Source of the DNA: Streptomyces humi
GTDB taxonomy: Bacteria; Actinomycetota; Actinomycetes; Streptomycetales; Streptomycetaceae
Direction of reading: 5' to 3'
DNA: 64,000 nucleotides
Assembly: GCF_001005085.2 (NCBI RefSeq)
Contig: NZ_LBMU02000058.1
Span: 62,001 to 126,000 of the forward strand
Under the pieces are notes generated by a model, which was given only the letters and a program-made list of their open reading frames with translations, was not told the DNA's origin and did not search any database. The stretch's first letter is position 1, and each line of letters begins with the position of its first letter. Below are positions 57,145 to 64,000 of the stretch, one piece after another. A program made the translations under genes and the position numbers.

Positions 57145-58248
57145 GTGGAGATCACGATCCACAGACCGGGTGAGCTGACCCAGCCGCTCCGCCGGGCCTG
57201 GCACCGCGCGATGGACGAGTCACCGGAGTACGCCAACCCCTTTCTGGCCCCGGAGTTCACGATCGGTGTCGGCAGGCACCGCTCCGGGGTGCGGGTGGCG
57301 GTGCTGCGGGAGGGCGGCGAACCCGTCGGCTTCCTCCCGTACGAGCGCAACGCCCTCGGCGTCGGCCGGGCGGTCGGGCTCGGCCTCTCCGACTGCCAGG
57401 CGCTGGTGCACCGGCCCGGCGTCACCTGGGACGCGCAGGCTCTGCTCGGCGCGTGCGGGATGGCCATCTTCGAGTTCGACCACCTGGTCAGCGAGCAGAG
57501 ACCTTTCGCTCCCCATGTCACCGGGACCTTCGCCTCCCCGGTGATCGACGTCAAACCCGGCGACGGAGGGTATCCCGACTGGCTGCGCGCCACCTACCCG
57601 GGCCTGGCGAAGACCACGCTGAAGAAGGAACGCCGGCTCGGCCGCGACCTCGGCGAGCTGCGCTTCGAGTTCGACGAGCGCGATCCGGCCGTACTGCGCA
57701 CCCTGATGCGCTGGAAGTCCGCCCAGTACCGGCGGACCGGACGCATGGACCGCTTCGCCCGCCCCTGGATCGTCGACCTCGTGGACCACCTCTTCCACGT
57801 CCGCGAGGAACACTTCACCGGGGTGCTGTCCGTGCTCTATGCCGGGGACCGGCCGGTGGCCGCGCACTTCGGCCCGCGCTCGGCCACCGTGCTCGCCGCC
57901 TGGTTCACCGCGTACGACCCGGACCTGCGCTACTACTCGCCCGGGTTGATGATGCATCTGCGCACCGCCGAGGCCGCCGCGCGCGGCGGGGTCACCCTCG
58001 TCGACCTGGGCCGCGGCGACAAGGAGTACAAGGACTGGCTGAAGACCCGCGAGCTACGGGTCGGCGAGGGCTTCGCCACCCGGGGCCACCCGGTGGCGGC
58101 GGCACACCGGCTGTGGCGCCGCCCGGTCCGCGGCCTGCGCAACACCGTCCTCGCCCATCCGCGGCTGCGTGACCCCGCGGACCGGCTGCTCAGGACGGTC
58201 GGCACGCTGCGGACGTCCCGCCGGTCCGACGGACCGACCGGGGGGTGA
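57145..58248 (+). CDS. GNAT/FemAB-like acetyltransferase (CelD/BcsL family)
   Basis: A 367-residue protein with a tandem GNAT-like fold of the Acetyltransf_6/FemAB-like group. LKKERRLGRDLGELRFEF is the conserved basic segment, and YYSPGLMMHLRTAEAAARGG with LVDLGRGDKEYKDWLKT is the characteristic acetyl-CoA-binding helix and C-terminal motif. Members sit in exopolysaccharide loci or modify cell-envelope amino groups. The start is GTG at 57145. The C-terminus is Arg-rich. Confidence 0.88.
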   Translation: MEITIHRPGELTQPLRRAWHRAMDESPEYANPFLAPEFTIGVGRHRSGVRVAVLREGGEPVGFLPYERNALGVGRAVGLGLSDCQALVHRPGVTWDAQALLGACGMAIFEFDHLVSEQRPFAPHVTGTFASPVIDVKPGDGGYPDWLRATYPGLAKTTLKKERRLGRDLGELRFEFDERDPAVLRTLMRWKSAQYRRTGRMDRFARPWIVDLVDHLFHVREEHFTGVLSVLYAGDRPVAAHFGPRSATVLAAWFTAYDPDLRYYSPGLMMHLRTAEAAARGGVTLVDLGRGDKEYKDWLKTRELRVGEGFATRGHPVAAAHRLWRRPVRGLRNTVLAHPRLRDPADRLLRTVGTLRTSRRSDGPTGG

Positions 58249-58272
58249 CCCGGCCGTCATTCGCACTATGAT
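58245..58272 (+). promoter_or_regulatory. Candidate promoter for the PP2C/MASE1 pair
   Basis: TATGAT (58267-58272) is a near-consensus -10, with GTGACC 16 bases upstream (58245-58250), overlapping the stop codon of the GNAT gene. It lies 62 bases before the PP2C start. Confidence 0.5.
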
Positions 58273-58334
58273 CCTGTAAAGGTAAAAATCTGCGGTTCTG
58301 CCCTGGAAGGGTGTCGCCCCGGCCGGAGTGATCC

Positions 58335-59162
58335 ATGCCCCGCAAGCACTCGATGGACGACGACGAGCTCCTGGTCAGACTCAGGTCGCTCACCGCCCAG
58401 GCGCGCGAGCGGGCCGAGTACCAGCGCTCGCAGGTCGAACTGGCCGTCGCCCTCCAGCGCGGCATGCTGCCCCGGGACCTGCCCGACACCCCCCGTTTCC
58501 ACGTGGCCGTCCGCTACGCGCCCGCCTGCTACGGACTCAACGTGGGCGGCGACTGGTACGACGCCTTCACCCTGCCCGACGGCCGCATCGGGCTGTCCAT
58601 AGGCGACGTCCAGGGCCACAACATCGAGGCGGCCGCCTTCATGGGCCAGGTCAGGGCGGGGCTGCGGGCGCTCGCCTCGGTGGCCGGCGAGCCGGGCGAG
58701 CTGCTCGCCCGCACCAACGACCTGCTGGTGTCCCTGGGCAGCGACCTCTTCGCCACCTGCATCTTCATGCGGCTCGACCCGGAGACCGGGGTCCTGGAGA
58801 GCGCCCGGGCCGGTCACATCCCCTTCGTCTGGGCCACCGCCGACGGCAAGTCCGGGATCGGCGAGGACGAGGGCGGACCGCCCCTGGGGATCGACCCGGG
58901 CATCGAGTTCCCGGTCACCCGGTTCCGGCTCACCACCGGCGGGATGTTCGTCCTGCTCACGGACGGGGTGGTGGAAGGGCCGTCGATGAGCATCGAGGAG
59001 GGCCTCGACCAGGTGGTACGCCTGGCCGGTGTCGCCGCCGTCGCCCGTCTGGAGGCGCAGTCCCTGGCGGCCGCCGTGATCAAGGGAGCGGAACTGGTGG
59101 GCCACGAGGACGACGCGGCCGTCCTGGTCGTGGGCCACGACGGCCTCGACTTCACGCCGTAG
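58335..59162 (+). CDS. Stand-alone SpoIIE/PP2C phosphatase
   Basis: A 275-residue soluble protein with only a short N-terminal helix (about 10-45) before the PP2C domain. The metal ligands are in GGDWYD, GDVQGHN, LTDGVVE and HEDDAAV, so it should be catalytic. It has no sensor domain of its own; a MASE1 membrane protein is encoded 41 bases downstream and could be a separate sensing partner. The ATG at 58335 has GGAG six bases upstream. Confidence 0.93.
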   Translation: MPRKHSMDDDELLVRLRSLTAQARERAEYQRSQVELAVALQRGMLPRDLPDTPRFHVAVRYAPACYGLNVGGDWYDAFTLPDGRIGLSIGDVQGHNIEAAAFMGQVRAGLRALASVAGEPGELLARTNDLLVSLGSDLFATCIFMRLDPETGVLESARAGHIPFVWATADGKSGIGEDEGGPPLGIDPGIEFPVTRFRLTTGGMFVLLTDGVVEGPSMSIEEGLDQVVRLAGVAAVARLEAQSLAAAVIKGAELVGHEDDAAVLVVGHDGLDFTP

Positions 59163-59203
59163 CACCGGCGCTCGCCTCGCCGACGTGGCCGCCTCGGTGT
59201 GTG

Positions 59204-60196
59204 ATGGCTGCTGTGGTGGCATTCCGGGAACTGCGCCGACCGGCCGTCCTCGTCCTGCGGACGCTGGCGGTCGCCGCCTGCTACTACGCGGCGGCCCGGC
59301 TCGGCCTGCTGCGCCGGCTCACCGTCGAGGGCGCCGTCTTCACCCCGATCTTCCCGTCCACGGGCGTGGCGCTGGCCTGCCTGCTGGTCTTCGGCCTGGG
59401 CTGCTGGCCGGGCGTCACGCTCGGCGCGTTCCTCCTCGTCACGTCGCTCGGCTCGCCCGGCCTCGACGTCGTCGGCATCCTCGTCGGCAACACGGGCGGC
59501 CCCGTCTGCGCCTACCTGCTGCTGCGCCGGGCCGGTTTCCGCACCGACCTCAGCCGGCTGCGGGACGGCGTCGCCCTGGTGTTCCTGGGGGCCCTCACCG
59601 CCATGCTGGTCAGCTCCGTCGTCGGCATGGTCTCCTTGCTCCTCGTCGGCAAGGTCGCCACGAGCAGCTTCTGGCCGAGCTGGCTGGCGTGGTGGGTCGG
59701 CGACGCGATGGGCGTCCTGCTCGTCACCCCGGTCCTGCTGCTGCTCCTCGAAGCCCGCCGGCCCCCGCCGCTGGGCCGCTGGAAGGAGGCCCTCGCGCTC
59801 GGGGTCGCCACCGTCGTCCTGGTCCCGGTGGCCACGCACAGCTCGCTGAGCGCGCTCTTCCTCGTCTACCCGCTGCTGATCTGGGGCGCCCTGCGGTTCC
59901 GGCTGGCCGGCAGCATGCTGTGCGCCCTGTTCACCTCGGTGCTGGCCACGGTCGCCGCCACGGACGGCGTGGGCGCGTTCACCGGGCTGTCCCCCATCGA
60001 GGTGATGGTGAAGCTTCAGTTGTTCAACGGTTCGATGGCCCTGACCGCGCTGCTGCTGTCGGCCGTGATCAGCGAGCAGCGCAACACCAGGATCTCCGTC
60101 GCGGCGGCCTGCAAGGAGCTGGCCGAGGCGCTGGAGCACCTCAGCGCGCACGACACCCCGGCCGGGCGGGCGCCACCCGGGAAGGACAAACGGTGA
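59204..60196 (+). CDS. MASE1-domain membrane sensor without output domain
   Basis: A 330-residue integral membrane protein with about eight helices. The MASE1 hallmarks are visible: an early FTPIFPSTGVALACLLVFG segment, GNTGGPVCAYLLLRRAGF, and SFWPSWLAWWVGDAMGVLLVTP. MASE1 usually is the N-terminal sensor of histidine kinases, GGDEF proteins or PP2C phosphatases; here the chain ends after a short helical tail (CKELAEALEHLSAHD). Given the stand-alone PP2C gene immediately upstream, the pair may be a split version of a MASE1-PP2C receptor. The ATG at 59204 has only a weak ribosome-binding site. Confidence 0.88.
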   Translation: MAAVVAFRELRRPAVLVLRTLAVAACYYAAARLGLLRRLTVEGAVFTPIFPSTGVALACLLVFGLGCWPGVTLGAFLLVTSLGSPGLDVVGILVGNTGGPVCAYLLLRRAGFRTDLSRLRDGVALVFLGALTAMLVSSVVGMVSLLLVGKVATSSFWPSWLAWWVGDAMGVLLVTPVLLLLLEARRPPPLGRWKEALALGVATVVLVPVATHSSLSALFLVYPLLIWGALRFRLAGSMLCALFTSVLATVAATDGVGAFTGLSPIEVMVKLQLFNGSMALTALLLSAVISEQRNTRISVAAACKELAEALEHLSAHDTPAGRAPPGKDKR

Positions 60197-60217
60197 CCGG
60201 GCGTCGCCCGGTCACCG
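60191..60217. terminator. Perfect hairpin between convergent MASE1 and cyclophilin genes
   Basis: A 12-bp perfect stem with a GTC triloop. It overlaps the MASE1 stop codon region and may serve both directions. Confidence 0.8.
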
Positions 60218-60237
60218 TCGCGGTGGGGAGGCCGCCG

Positions 60238-60729
60238 TCAGACGGTGCCGCTCGCCGTGATCTGAACCTTGGCCTTGGGGGCACCGCCGCGGGTGCCGTA
60301 GCCCTCGATCTTCTTGACGAGGTCCTGGCCCTCGACGACCTCGCCGAAGACCACGTGCTTGCCGTCCAGCCAGTCGGTCACGATGGTGGTGACGAAGAAC
60401 TGCGAGCCGTTGGTGTTCGGGCCCGCGTTGGCCATGCTCAGCAGGAACGGACGGTCGTGCTTGAGCTGGAAGTTCTCGTCCTTGAACTTCTCGCCGTAGA
60501 TGCTCTTGCCGCCGGTGCCGTCACCGCGCGTGAAGTCACCGCCCTGGAGCATGAACTGGGGGATGATCCGGTGGAAGCCGGAACCGGCGTAGCCGAAGCC
60601 GTGCTGCCCGGTGGCGAGCTCGCGGAAGTTGCGGGCGGTCTCGGGCACCACGTCGTCGAACAGGTTGAACACGATCCGGCCGGCCGGCTCGTCGTTGATC
60701 GAAATGTCGAAATAAACGTTGTCGCTCAT
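60238..60729 (-). CDS. Cyclophilin-type peptidyl-prolyl cis-trans isomerase
   Basis: A 163-residue cytoplasmic cyclophilin. Catalytic Arg and flanking residues are in FHRIIPQFMLQGGDFT; FLLSMANAGPNTNGSQFFVT and WLDGKHVVFGEV complete the canonical active site. It accelerates proline isomerisation during protein folding. The ATG at 60729 lacks a Shine-Dalgarno; a TAGGTT hexamer seven bases upstream suggests a leaderless mRNA. The SGNH gene upstream on the same strand is separated by a terminator. Confidence 0.97.
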   Translation of the reverse strand: MSDNVYFDISINDEPAGRIVFNLFDDVVPETARNFRELATGQHGFGYAGSGFHRIIPQFMLQGGDFTRGDGTGGKSIYGEKFKDENFQLKHDRPFLLSMANAGPNTNGSQFFVTTIVTDWLDGKHVVFGEVVEGQDLVKKIEGYGTRGGAPKAKVQITASGTV

Positions 60730-60736
60730 GCAGGCC

Positions 60737-60742
60737 AACCTA
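60737..60742 (-). promoter_or_regulatory. Candidate -10 box giving a leaderless cyclophilin transcript
   Basis: TAGGTT on the minus strand is followed by seven bases and then the ATG, so transcription would begin at or next to the start codon. No convincing -35 is visible because the terminator stem of the upstream gene occupies that position. Confidence 0.4.
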
Positions 60743-60754
60743 TCGCGAACCGCC

Positions 60755-60789
60755 CCCCGGCCCCTCCCGTGGGGCGGGAGAGGCCGGGG
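60755..60789 (-). terminator. Terminator of the SGNH hydrolase gene
   Basis: Two 15-bp arms (60755-60769 and 60775-60789) with one mismatch and a 5-base loop, starting eight bases after the SGNH stop codon. Confidence 0.8.
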
Positions 60790-60796
60790 TGTCGGC

Positions 60797-61717
60797 CTAG
60801 TGGCGCCCCGCCAGCCGCTCCAGCACGGCCTCGGCCATGGCCGCCTCGCCCTTGGCGTTGGGGTGCGCGGGGGCGGCGGGTGAGGCCGGCTGGAGGGGTT
60901 CTGTCCAGCGGTCGGCGGGCGCCTTGCACATGTCGTGCCCGACGGTCGGCCCGTAGGTGTCCACGTACCGGGCGCCGTTCCAGGCGGCGACCAGGCGCAG
61001 CATCAGGTTGAGCCGCTTGCCGGTGTCGCGGAGGTAGGGGAAGTCCTTGGCGGCGAAGGGCACCGTCGGATAGCAGCCGCTGCCGTCGTCGGGCAGCAGG
61101 TCGGGGTAGCCGACGACCAGGATCCGGGCGTGCGGGGCCCGGGCCCGCACGGCCCGCAGCACCCTGTCGACCTTGGGCGCGGTCTGCGCGATGTTGACCA
61201 CCAGCTGGTCGGTGCCGGAGGAGTTGTAGTACTGCTGGCACGGGTTGCCGGCGAGGTCCTTCGAGCTGAGCGCCGCGCAGGTGGCGATGATGGAGCCGAA
61301 CCCCACGTCATTGCCGCCGATCTGGACCGTGACCAGGTCGGTGTCCCGCCGCACCGCGTCCAGCTGCGGGCCGTTGGTGCCCTGCGCCTTCCACATCTCC
61401 GCGGTCGTGGCGCCGGAACAGCTCACGTCCTTGAACGCGCTCACCTTCCGTGCCGCCGCCACCAGCGAGGGGTAGTTGTGGTCGGAGCGGGCGCAGTTCG
61501 CGTCGACCTGGGTCGGGATGACGGGGCCCGAGGTGTAGGAGTCGCCGAGCGCCACATAGCTCGTGCCGCGGTCGTGGCCGGGGCCGCGGCCGCCGTCGTG
61601 CGCCGCGGCCGGTGTCGTGGACGCGGCCACCAGGGCGCAGCCGCCCAGCGCCGCCGCCACGGTCGCCCTCCGCCGGTGCCCTCGCGCCGAACTCCGCGAC
61701 GGGGTGCCGTACGCCAT
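60797..61717 (-). CDS. Secreted SGNH/GDSL hydrolase (esterase/lipase)
   Basis: A 306-residue secreted protein. The signal peptide is about 1-42 with an Arg-rich n-region (SSARGHRRRATVAAALGG) and cleavage near AAA. The block I nucleophile is in VALGDSYTSG, block III is IGGNDVGFG, and the catalytic His is in APAHPNAKGE. Six Cys in the mature part are typical of the Streptomyces secreted esterases (S. scabies and S. rimosus type), which have three disulfides. The ATG at 61717 has AGGGGGG six bases upstream. Confidence 0.95.
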   Translation of the reverse strand: MAYGTPSRSSARGHRRRATVAAALGGCALVAASTTPAAAHDGGRGPGHDRGTSYVALGDSYTSGPVIPTQVDANCARSDHNYPSLVAAARKVSAFKDVSCSGATTAEMWKAQGTNGPQLDAVRRDTDLVTVQIGGNDVGFGSIIATCAALSSKDLAGNPCQQYYNSSGTDQLVVNIAQTAPKVDRVLRAVRARAPHARILVVGYPDLLPDDGSGCYPTVPFAAKDFPYLRDTGKRLNLMLRLVAAWNGARYVDTYGPTVGHDMCKAPADRWTEPLQPASPAAPAHPNAKGEAAMAEAVLERLAGRH

Positions 61718-61918
61718 GAAGATCCCCCCTAACCGGGACGCGTACGGAACCGGTCCCGACGGGCGGCCCGCACGCATGTGTCGGGGGTCTGTATACCGCC
61801 CGGTAGGAGTCGCTAGCCAGAGGTCGGACGCAATGAACTGGAACGAGTAACCCGCCCTGCGCGCAAGGGGATCCGGTCCGGGCGGCGGGTCGGCGCGGCC
61901 GACCGCGCTTGAAGTCGG

Positions 61919-61967
61919 AAACCGATCGGTTTACAGTGGGCGGCGCCCGTTGGAAACCGATCGGTTT
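61919..61967. promoter_or_regulatory. Two identical TetR-type palindromes AAACCGATCGGTTT
   Basis: The perfect 14-bp palindrome occurs at 61919-61932 and at 61954-61967, with 35 bases from centre to centre. Tandem identical dyads upstream of an SDR gene are typical TetR-family operators. The first is directly followed by TACAGT, a possible -10, so binding would block transcription. No tetR gene lies in the window. Confidence 0.85.
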
Positions 61968-61998
61968 TCCATCTCCCGGCCTCTGGAGTGTGAGTGTC

Positions 61999-62700
61999 AT
62001 GACCGCGATCAAGGACTCCGTCGTCCTCGTCACCGGCGGCAGCCGCGGTATCGGAAAGGCGCTGGTGGAGGAGTTGTACGCACGTGGCGCAGGCAAGGTC
62101 TACGCCACCGCGCGCGATCCGCGTTCCGTCACCCACCCCGACGCGGTGGCGCTGCCCCTCGAGGTGACCGACCCCGGCTCCCTGGCCGCCGTCGTCGAGC
62201 AGGCGCAGGACGTCACGGTCCTGGTGAACAACGCCGGGGTCGCCCTCGGCACCGAGTTCCTGACCTCGCCGCTCGACGACCTCCGCCGCGAGTTCGAGAT
62301 CAACTTCTACGGTCCGCTGCGGCTCGCCCGCGCCTTCGTGCCGGTCATCGAGCGCAACGGCGGCGGCCATATCCTGAACGTCCACTCGGTGCTGTCCTGG
62401 GTCGCCGAGGGCGGCGCCTACAGCGCGTCCAAGGCGGCCCTCTGGTCGCAGACCAACAGCCTGCGCCTCGCGCTCAAGCCGCGCGGCATCGGCGTCACCG
62501 GCCTGCACATGGGCTATGTCGACACCGACATGGCCGCGCACGCCGACGGGCCGAAGGCCGAGCCGCGGGAGATCGCCGCGGCGGCCCTGGACGGCGTCGA
62601 GTCGGGCGCCTACGAGGTGCTCGCCGACGACATCACGCGCTGGGTCAAGGGCGCCCTGTCGGGGGACCTCGGCGCCATGTACGCGCAGCGCGGCCTGTGA
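61999..62700 (+). CDS. Short-chain dehydrogenase/reductase
   Basis: A 233-residue classical SDR: nucleotide-binding VTGGSRGIGKALVEEL, NNAGVAL, the catalytic Ser in NVHSVLSW and Tyr/Lys in AYSASKAAL. Members reduce or oxidise small alcohols and ketones with NAD(P). The ATG at 61999 has GGAG ten bases upstream. Two TetR-type palindromes in its promoter region suggest that it is induced by a ligand of an absent repressor, as in quinone- or xenobiotic-response genes. Confidence 0.95.
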   Translation: MTAIKDSVVLVTGGSRGIGKALVEELYARGAGKVYATARDPRSVTHPDAVALPLEVTDPGSLAAVVEQAQDVTVLVNNAGVALGTEFLTSPLDDLRREFEINFYGPLRLARAFVPVIERNGGGHILNVHSVLSWVAEGGAYSASKAALWSQTNSLRLALKPRGIGVTGLHMGYVDTDMAAHADGPKAEPREIAAAALDGVESGAYEVLADDITRWVKGALSGDLGAMYAQRGL

Positions 62701-62836
62701 CGGGGGCCGCGGCGGCCGAAAAAACCGCTCCCGAAGGCTTGTCGGCGAGTTGCCTCACCACTTAAATCAAAACCTGAACTAAGCAGTGCGGTGCGGTCGT
62801 CGTCCGCACCGCCACGCTCACCTCAGGGAGCCGCTG

Positions 62837-64000
62837 ATGAGACGACTGAGATCCTTGGGCGTAGCGCTCGCCGCCATGGCGGCGCTGCTCGCCCTGCCCA
62901 CCGCGCACGCGCCGGCCGCCCACGCGGCCGACGCCCCGCTGTCGCAGGGGAAGACGGCCACCGCCTCCTCCGAGGAGAACGCCGGGACCACCGCCGCGAA
63001 CGCGGTCGACGGCAACACCGGCACCCGCTGGTCGTCGGCCTTCACCGACGACCAGTGGCTCCAGGTGAACCTCGGCGCCACCGCGAACGTCACCCAGGTG
63101 GTCCTCAGCTGGGAGGCCGCGTACGGCAAGGACTACAAGGTCCAGATCTCCCCGGACGGCACCGACTGGACCGACCTGAAGACCGTCACCGGCGGTGACG
63201 GCGGCACCGACACCCTCGACGTGTCCGGGCAGGGCCAGTACGTCCGGATGCAGGGCGTGCACCGCGCCACCCAGTGGGGCTACTCCCTCTGGGAGTTCCA
63301 GGTGTACGGCACCACCACCGGCACGCCCCCGGTCCAGGGCGGCGGCGACCTCGGCCCCAACGTGATCGTCGTCGACCCGTCCACGCCGAACCTCCAGGCG
63401 AAGTTCGACTCCGTCTTCGCCCAGCAGGAGTCGGCCCAGTTCGGCACCGGCCGCTACCAGTTCCTCCTCAAGCCGGGCACCTACAACGGCATCAACGCCC
63501 AACTCGGCTTCTACACCTCGATCTCAGGGCTCGGCCTCAACCCCGACGACACCCAGATCAACGGTGACATCACGGTCGACGCGGGCTGGTTCAACGGCAA
63601 CGCCACGCAGAACTTCTGGCGTTCGGCGGAGAACCTCGCCATCACGCCGTCCAACGGCACCGACCGGTGGGCCGTGGCTCAGGCGGCCCCCTTCCGTCGT
63701 ATCCACGTCAAGGGCGGCCTCAACCTGGCTCCGAACGGCTACGGCTGGGCCTCCGGCGGCTACATCGCCGACTCGAAGATCGACGGCACCGTCGGCCCGT
63801 ACTCCCAGCAGCAGTGGTACACCCGGGACAGTTCGGTCGGCGGCTGGACCAACGGCGTCTGGAACATGACCTTCTCCGGCGTCCAGGGCGCCCCCGCCAC
63901 CAACTTCGACTCCGGCCCGTACACCACGCTGGACACCACCCCCGTCTCACGTGAGAAGCCGTTCCTCTACCTGGACGGCAGCGCCTACAAGGTCTTCGTC
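62837..64000 (+). CDS. Secreted discoidin (F5/8 type C) multidomain protein, 3' end beyond window
   Basis: The first 388 residues are visible and the frame is open at the window end. A signal peptide (about 1-33, MRRLRSLGVALAAMAALLAL) is followed by an F5/8 type C/CBM32 domain (about 38-155; AVDGNTGTRWSSAFTDDQWL and VVLSWEAAYGKDYKVQIS) and, after a Gly-Thr linker, a region with repeated beta-strand character (QAKFDSVFAQQESAQFGTGR, YQFLLKPGTYNGINAQLGFY, INGDITVDAG) that looks like a right-handed beta-helix. It is probably a carbohydrate-active or glycan-binding exoprotein; many homologues carry misleading names, so I assign no activity. The ATG has GGGAG upstream. Confidence 0.88.
   Translation, partial: MRRLRSLGVALAAMAALLALPTAHAPAAHAADAPLSQGKTATASSEENAGTTAANAVDGNTGTRWSSAFTDDQWLQVNLGATANVTQVVLSWEAAYGKDYKVQISPDGTDWTDLKTVTGGDGGTDTLDVSGQGQYVRMQGVHRATQWGYSLWEFQVYGTTTGTPPVQGGGDLGPNVIVVDPSTPNLQAKFDSVFAQQESAQFGTGRYQFLLKPGTYNGINAQLGFYTSISGLGLNPDDTQINGDITVDAGWFNGNATQNFWRSAENLAITPSNGTDRWAVAQAAPFRRIHVKGGLNLAPNGYGWASGGYIADSKIDGTVGPYSQQQWYTRDSSVGGWTNGVWNMTFSGVQGAPATNFDSGPYTTLDTTPVSREKPFLYLDGSAYKVFV

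Noticed and set aside
1..64000. tRNA, rRNA, insertion sequence or prophage genes
   Set aside because: None recognised on either strand.

Overview
The base composition (well over 70 percent G+C by eye), strong G/C bias at third codon positions, GTG and TTG starts and the families present (conservon, WhiJ-type XRE/DUF397 pair, many SpoIIE-type phosphatases, LAxTG sortase substrate, large Tat/Sec secretome) indicate a Streptomyces chromosome, probably an accessory arm region. I saw no rRNA, tRNA, CRISPR array, transposase or phage gene. Dense GC-rich coding gives long open frames opposite almost every gene; these shadows are omitted.

Layout. 1-8.5 kb: two large sensor-type SpoIIE/PP2C phosphatases, an unrecognised membrane protein with a 9-bp-period repeat, a ComB-like phosphatase, a small DUF1232 protein and an orphan. 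8.7-14 kb: ferredoxin-NADP reductase divergent from an NAD-dependent epimerase, then an NlpC/P60 hydrolase preceded by a clear ydaO-type (cyclic di-AMP) riboswitch. 14-23.3 kb: a PAS-PP2C phosphatase, a DUF1996 protein with an LAETG sorting signal, a lipoprotein, a secreted lipase, a flavodoxin-like protein, an alpha/beta-hydrolase-like/ADC-like fusion lacking the serine nucleophile, and a small WXG-like protein. 23.4-26.5 kb: RsbW-like kinase, XRE-DUF5753 regulator, DUF397 protein and S-adenosylmethionine methyltransferase, i.e. a WhiJ/AbaA-type regulatory island. 26.6-30.5 kb: NPP1-type protein, a Tat-exported carboxylesterase homologue with all three catalytic residues replaced, and a membrane PP2C phosphatase. 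30.6-37.2 kb: an aldo/keto reductase behind a MerR-type promoter, and a complete conservon (histidine-kinase-like CvnA, roadblock CvnB, DUF742 CvnC, GTPase CvnD) translationally coupled to a CYP157-like P450 without the ExxR arginine, followed by a canonical CYP154-like P450.

37.4-46.9 kb: class A beta-lactamase, rhomboid-like membrane protein, pyruvate carboxylase, and a run of secreted proteins (SMP-30-like, small Cys protein, PL7 alginate lyase, GH18 chitinase behind two DasR/chitinase-type 12-bp boxes). 46.9-56.9 kb: DUF2071 protein, GntR/FCD regulator and a tightly coupled sugar operon (binding protein, enolase-superfamily dehydratase, two permeases, ATPase, L-rhamnose-mutarotase-like protein) divergent from a Tat-exported flavoprotein. 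57-64 kb: GNAT/FemAB-like protein, a soluble PP2C phosphatase followed by a MASE1 membrane sensor, cyclophilin, SGNH esterase, an SDR enzyme behind two identical TetR-type palindromes, and the start of a secreted F5/8-type (discoidin) protein that runs off the window.

Together the window is rich in signalling (five SpoIIE phosphatases, one RsbW-like kinase, a conservon, a WhiJ-type module) and in exported hydrolases for chitin, alginate, lipid and peptidoglycan, fitting a soil saprophyte. The least explained items are the pseudo-carboxylesterase, the hydrolase/ADC fusion with its WXG-like neighbour, and the repeat-bearing membrane protein at 4.7-6.3 kb.
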